Source: Caballeronia sp. | GTDB lineage: Bacteria; Pseudomonadota; Gammaproteobacteria; Burkholderiales; Burkholderiaceae | DNA length: 34,917 bases | Reading direction: 5' to 3' | NCBI RefSeq assembly: GCF_028292365.1 | Contig: NZ_JAQGMM010000258.1 | Coordinates: forward strand, 1 to 34,917 | Shown here: positions 33,347 through 34,917 of the stretch, one piece after another | Layout of the letters: every line of letters begins with the position of its first letter | How positions within the stretch are numbered: position 1 is the first letter of the stretch | The notes under the pieces: generated by a model | What the model was told of the DNA's origin: nothing | The model's database searches: none | The model's input: only the letters and a program-made list of their open reading frames with translations | Made by a program: the position numbers and the translations under genes

Positions 33347-33477
33347 AGGTGGCGGGTCGCAAGCCATTTCACCAGTCACGTCCACGAGACCCGGATCTCG
33401 GGCATTCCGACGGCTGCGGCCTGCAGGGCAGCACCACGCCTACGGTGCCCGGATGCTGTACGGGCAGGGTGCCTACA

Positions 33478-33564
33478 GGCCTCCGGCCCATAGTCGGCCA
33501 AAGCGCGATCGAGCATGACGACCGTGGTCGCGCAAGCTTTCGCGAAGCCAACGTACAGCACCAT
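33478..33564 (-). pseudogene. Possible remnant of a DUF4239 gene
   Basis: On the minus strand this stretch encodes MVLYVGFAKACATTVVMLDR followed by ALADYGPEA. The VVMLDRALADYGPEA part closely matches the DUF4239 signature seen intact at 9628-10389 (VITLDRALANYGTET). The residues before it resemble LLVSSAKVAF with about fifteen residues missing. Downstream the frame turns into unrelated Arg/Ala-rich sequence, so this is at most a decayed fragment. Nothing else coding is seen in the 299 bases between 33347 and 33645. Confidence 0.42.
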
Positions 33565-33645
33565 CAGCGGCCGTGCATACCGCGGGTGCGCGAAAATCGA
33601 GCGATCAAGTGGACGATCCACCAGCGCCTGAAAGGGCTTTCGACG

Positions 33646-34347
33646 TCAAGCCTGGTTCGAACCAGAGCCGCTGCCCGCTACATGAAGTGACACCAGGCGC
33701 GCGAGCACGATCGCCGGATACAGCTGTCCGATCAGGGCCTCGAGTATCGCAAGCGACCTCGCTGCATGAGCGACTGGCGTGATGTCGCCGTATCCCACGG
33801 TCGTCAGCGTGACAAAGCTGAAGTAGATCCACGACGAACGATCGATCGAGCTACTGTCATGCGCAATTCCGGCATAAGCACCCGGTACGCGGATGCTGAT
33901 GAGTTGATAGGCCTCCGCCCAGACGACCCCGATCAACACGTAAAGCACGATTGCCCCAACGATCCGGTCAAAGGTCACGGTGCCCGGGCTGAACACCTTG
34001 ATCCCTATGACCACGCAAAGAATGCCGAGCGAAAAGAGCGCGGTTTCGTCAAGTAGTCCGGGCGTCTTTCCCGGTGGATAAAGCCATCCTGTCCAGCGTA
34101 CCAGGATCGCCACGCCTGCGACCAGCGCGATTGCCACGAACAGCCGATGGTGGTCCGAGACCGTCGCCACCCCGCTCAGGAGAATCATTGAGAGAAGCAC
34201 GTCTCTTACTATTCGCGCGAAGGCGCTATCCGGCGCGAGAGTAAAGGGCACGACGAACACATTAAGCGCGAGCAGAACGAGGAGCAACACCATGCTGCCG
34301 ATGCGCAGTTGTACGTTGCGATCATGCCACCGTTGCCCGTATGCCAT
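33646..34347 (-). CDS. Potassium channel family membrane protein
   Basis: A 233-aa protein with about six hydrophobic segments. The last pair brackets a pore loop, SSWIYFSFVTLTTVGYGDIT, with the canonical TVGYGD filter, then AALIGQLYPAIVLARLVSLH-type closing helix. The first segments (MVLLLVLLALNVFVVPF, FVAIALVAGVAILV, LFSLGILCVVIGIKVF, IVGAIVLYVLIGVVWAEAYQ) resemble a reduced voltage-sensor-like domain without regularly spaced arginines, and there is no RCK domain. This form is common in Burkholderia as an ion-channel family protein. AGGAGC precedes the ATG by about eight bases. It is transcribed away from the ABC transporter gene. Gating is unknown. Confidence 0.88.
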   Translation of the reverse strand: MAYGQRWHDRNVQLRIGSMVLLLVLLALNVFVVPFTLAPDSAFARIVRDVLLSMILLSGVATVSDHHRLFVAIALVAGVAILVRWTGWLYPPGKTPGLLDETALFSLGILCVVIGIKVFSPGTVTFDRIVGAIVLYVLIGVVWAEAYQLISIRVPGAYAGIAHDSSSIDRSSWIYFSFVTLTTVGYGDITPVAHAARSLAILEALIGQLYPAIVLARLVSLHVAGSGSGSNQA

Positions 34348-34708
34348 TTCGCTTCGCTCCTGCTTTGTGAGTCAAACGACAATCAGTGCCTGCTTCCAGG
34401 CGCCATTGAATGGCTGCCAATGCCTGCGCTCGCGCGATAGCCTGTGTAACCCGAGCGTAGTGTCGTGCAGCGGGCTCGTGAGCGCCCGAAGCGAACTATT
34501 CAAAACGCAAGCGGCGAGGCCCTTGGCACTATCTTAGTGAAATAACGGGAACCCTTCGCGTTCCGATGAGTATCGATAGCATTATTAACGGACATCGACA
34601 GTAGGTTGGCTGTGTGCGCGCATACGCCGCGGCAAGACCGCCGTACAGGGTCGTATTGGACAATCGCCCGTGTCCTCGGTCGCGATCGCCGTGCGTTAAG
34701 GGAGGCTC
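34348..34708. other. Divergent intergenic region, no gene seen
   Basis: About 360 bases between the potassium channel (leftward) and the ABC transporter (rightward). I find no palindromic GGGACC box here. A weak inverted pair, GGGAAC and GTTCCG, lies near 34546-34563, and AT-richer sequence at 34535-34595 may hold promoters for both sides. No RNA gene was recognised. Confidence 0.45.
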
Positions 34709-34917
34709 ATGAGCAACCAATCGTCCGACGCTGCATCTGGGCAACCCGACCGTGTCTCGGCGTGGAGTCTTATCAGACCATACTGGGTCTCCAGGGAATT
34801 CGGAGCCGCCTGGGGATTGCTGATCGCGATTATCGCAATGGACTTGCTACTGGTAGGCGTCAATGCCCGGCTGAACACATGGAACCGTGAGTTCTACGAT
34901 GCACTGGAAAGCAAGGG
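34709..34917 (+). CDS. SbmA/BacA-like ABC transporter permease-ATPase, N-terminal fragment
   Basis: The first 69 codons of a gene that runs off the window. After a short polar N terminus (MSNQSSDAASGQPDRVSAWS) comes LIRPYWVSREFGAAWGLLIA, a membrane helix (IAIIAMDLLLVGVNARL), then NTWNREFYDALESK. The LNTWNREFYDALE motif is characteristic of the SbmA/BacA and YddA-type family (COG4178), where a six-helix membrane domain is often fused to an ATPase. Members import peptides or act on very-long-chain lipids. Whether the ATPase domain is present here cannot be seen. A strong ribosome site, AAGGGAGG, lies just before the ATG. Confidence 0.8.
   Translation, partial: MSNQSSDAASGQPDRVSAWSLIRPYWVSREFGAAWGLLIAIIAMDLLLVGVNARLNTWNREFYDALESK

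Noticed and set aside
33349-33690. 113-codon plus-strand frame after the two-domain exported protein
   Set aside because: No signal peptide, no family resemblance, Arg/Pro-rich; the same bases on the other strand hold the DUF4239-like remnant.
1-34917. CRISPR arrays, tRNA or rRNA genes, insertion sequences, prophage genes
   Set aside because: None were recognised on either strand; no transposase, integrase or regularly spaced repeat array was found.

Overview
The window looks like chromosomal DNA of a Burkholderiaceae bacterium of the Paraburkholderia/Caballeronia/Burkholderia type. It is GC-rich, its coding density is high, and its gene families (CIO-type cytochrome bd, RND efflux, PqiABC, SYLF lipoprotein, DUF2092, DUF4239) are typical of that family. 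The genus is inferred from protein character; no rRNA or tRNA is present to confirm it.

Layout. 1-5.6 kb: the tail of a glycosidase gene, a ClC chloride/proton exchanger, two small exported proteins, and a cyanide-insensitive-type cytochrome bd oxidase (cydAB) beside a frameshifted remnant of a GMC oxidoreductase. 5.6-13.1 kb: poorly characterised exported proteins, namely a YG-rich secreted protein, a DUF2092 protein, two small Cys-containing proteins, an outer-membrane barrel, a DUF4239 membrane protein and an 836-aa secreted protein with a threefold internal repeat. 13.7-16.4 kb: a FixL/FixJ-like sensor kinase and LuxR-type response regulator, followed by a stand-alone receiver. 16.5-18.2 kb: a SYLF lipoprotein and a second copy of the two-gene cassette found at 1.8-2.8 kb. 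18.2-27.7 kb: a tightly packed run encoding an RND tripartite pump and a complete PqiABC system. 27.7-32.6 kb: ion transport (CPA2 antiporter, NhaA, GltS, RCK potassium channel). 32.7-34.9 kb: another exported protein, a second potassium channel, and the start of an SbmA/BacA-type ABC transporter.

The main discovery is a regulatory system visible from sequence alone. Eight copies of an imperfect palindrome (arms CTATGGGACC and GGTCCAATAG around a 2-bp AA/TT spacer) lie only between genes. In each case a -10-like hexamer (mostly TAnnnT) sits 34 bp downstream of the palindrome centre (35 bp in one case), pointing at a gene. The palindrome centre would therefore sit near -43 to -45, the position of an activator that overlaps the -35 region. 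The core GGGACC-AA-GGTCCC has the layout of the mycobacterial DosR box (GGGACT-WW-AGTCCC), and DosR belongs to the same NarL/FixJ family as the response regulator encoded in the middle of the window. I infer that the kinase/regulator pair drives a regulon of envelope and periplasmic proteins of unknown function, plus the stand-alone receiver. The signal is unknown, and the kinase PAS domain lacks the FixL haem histidine.
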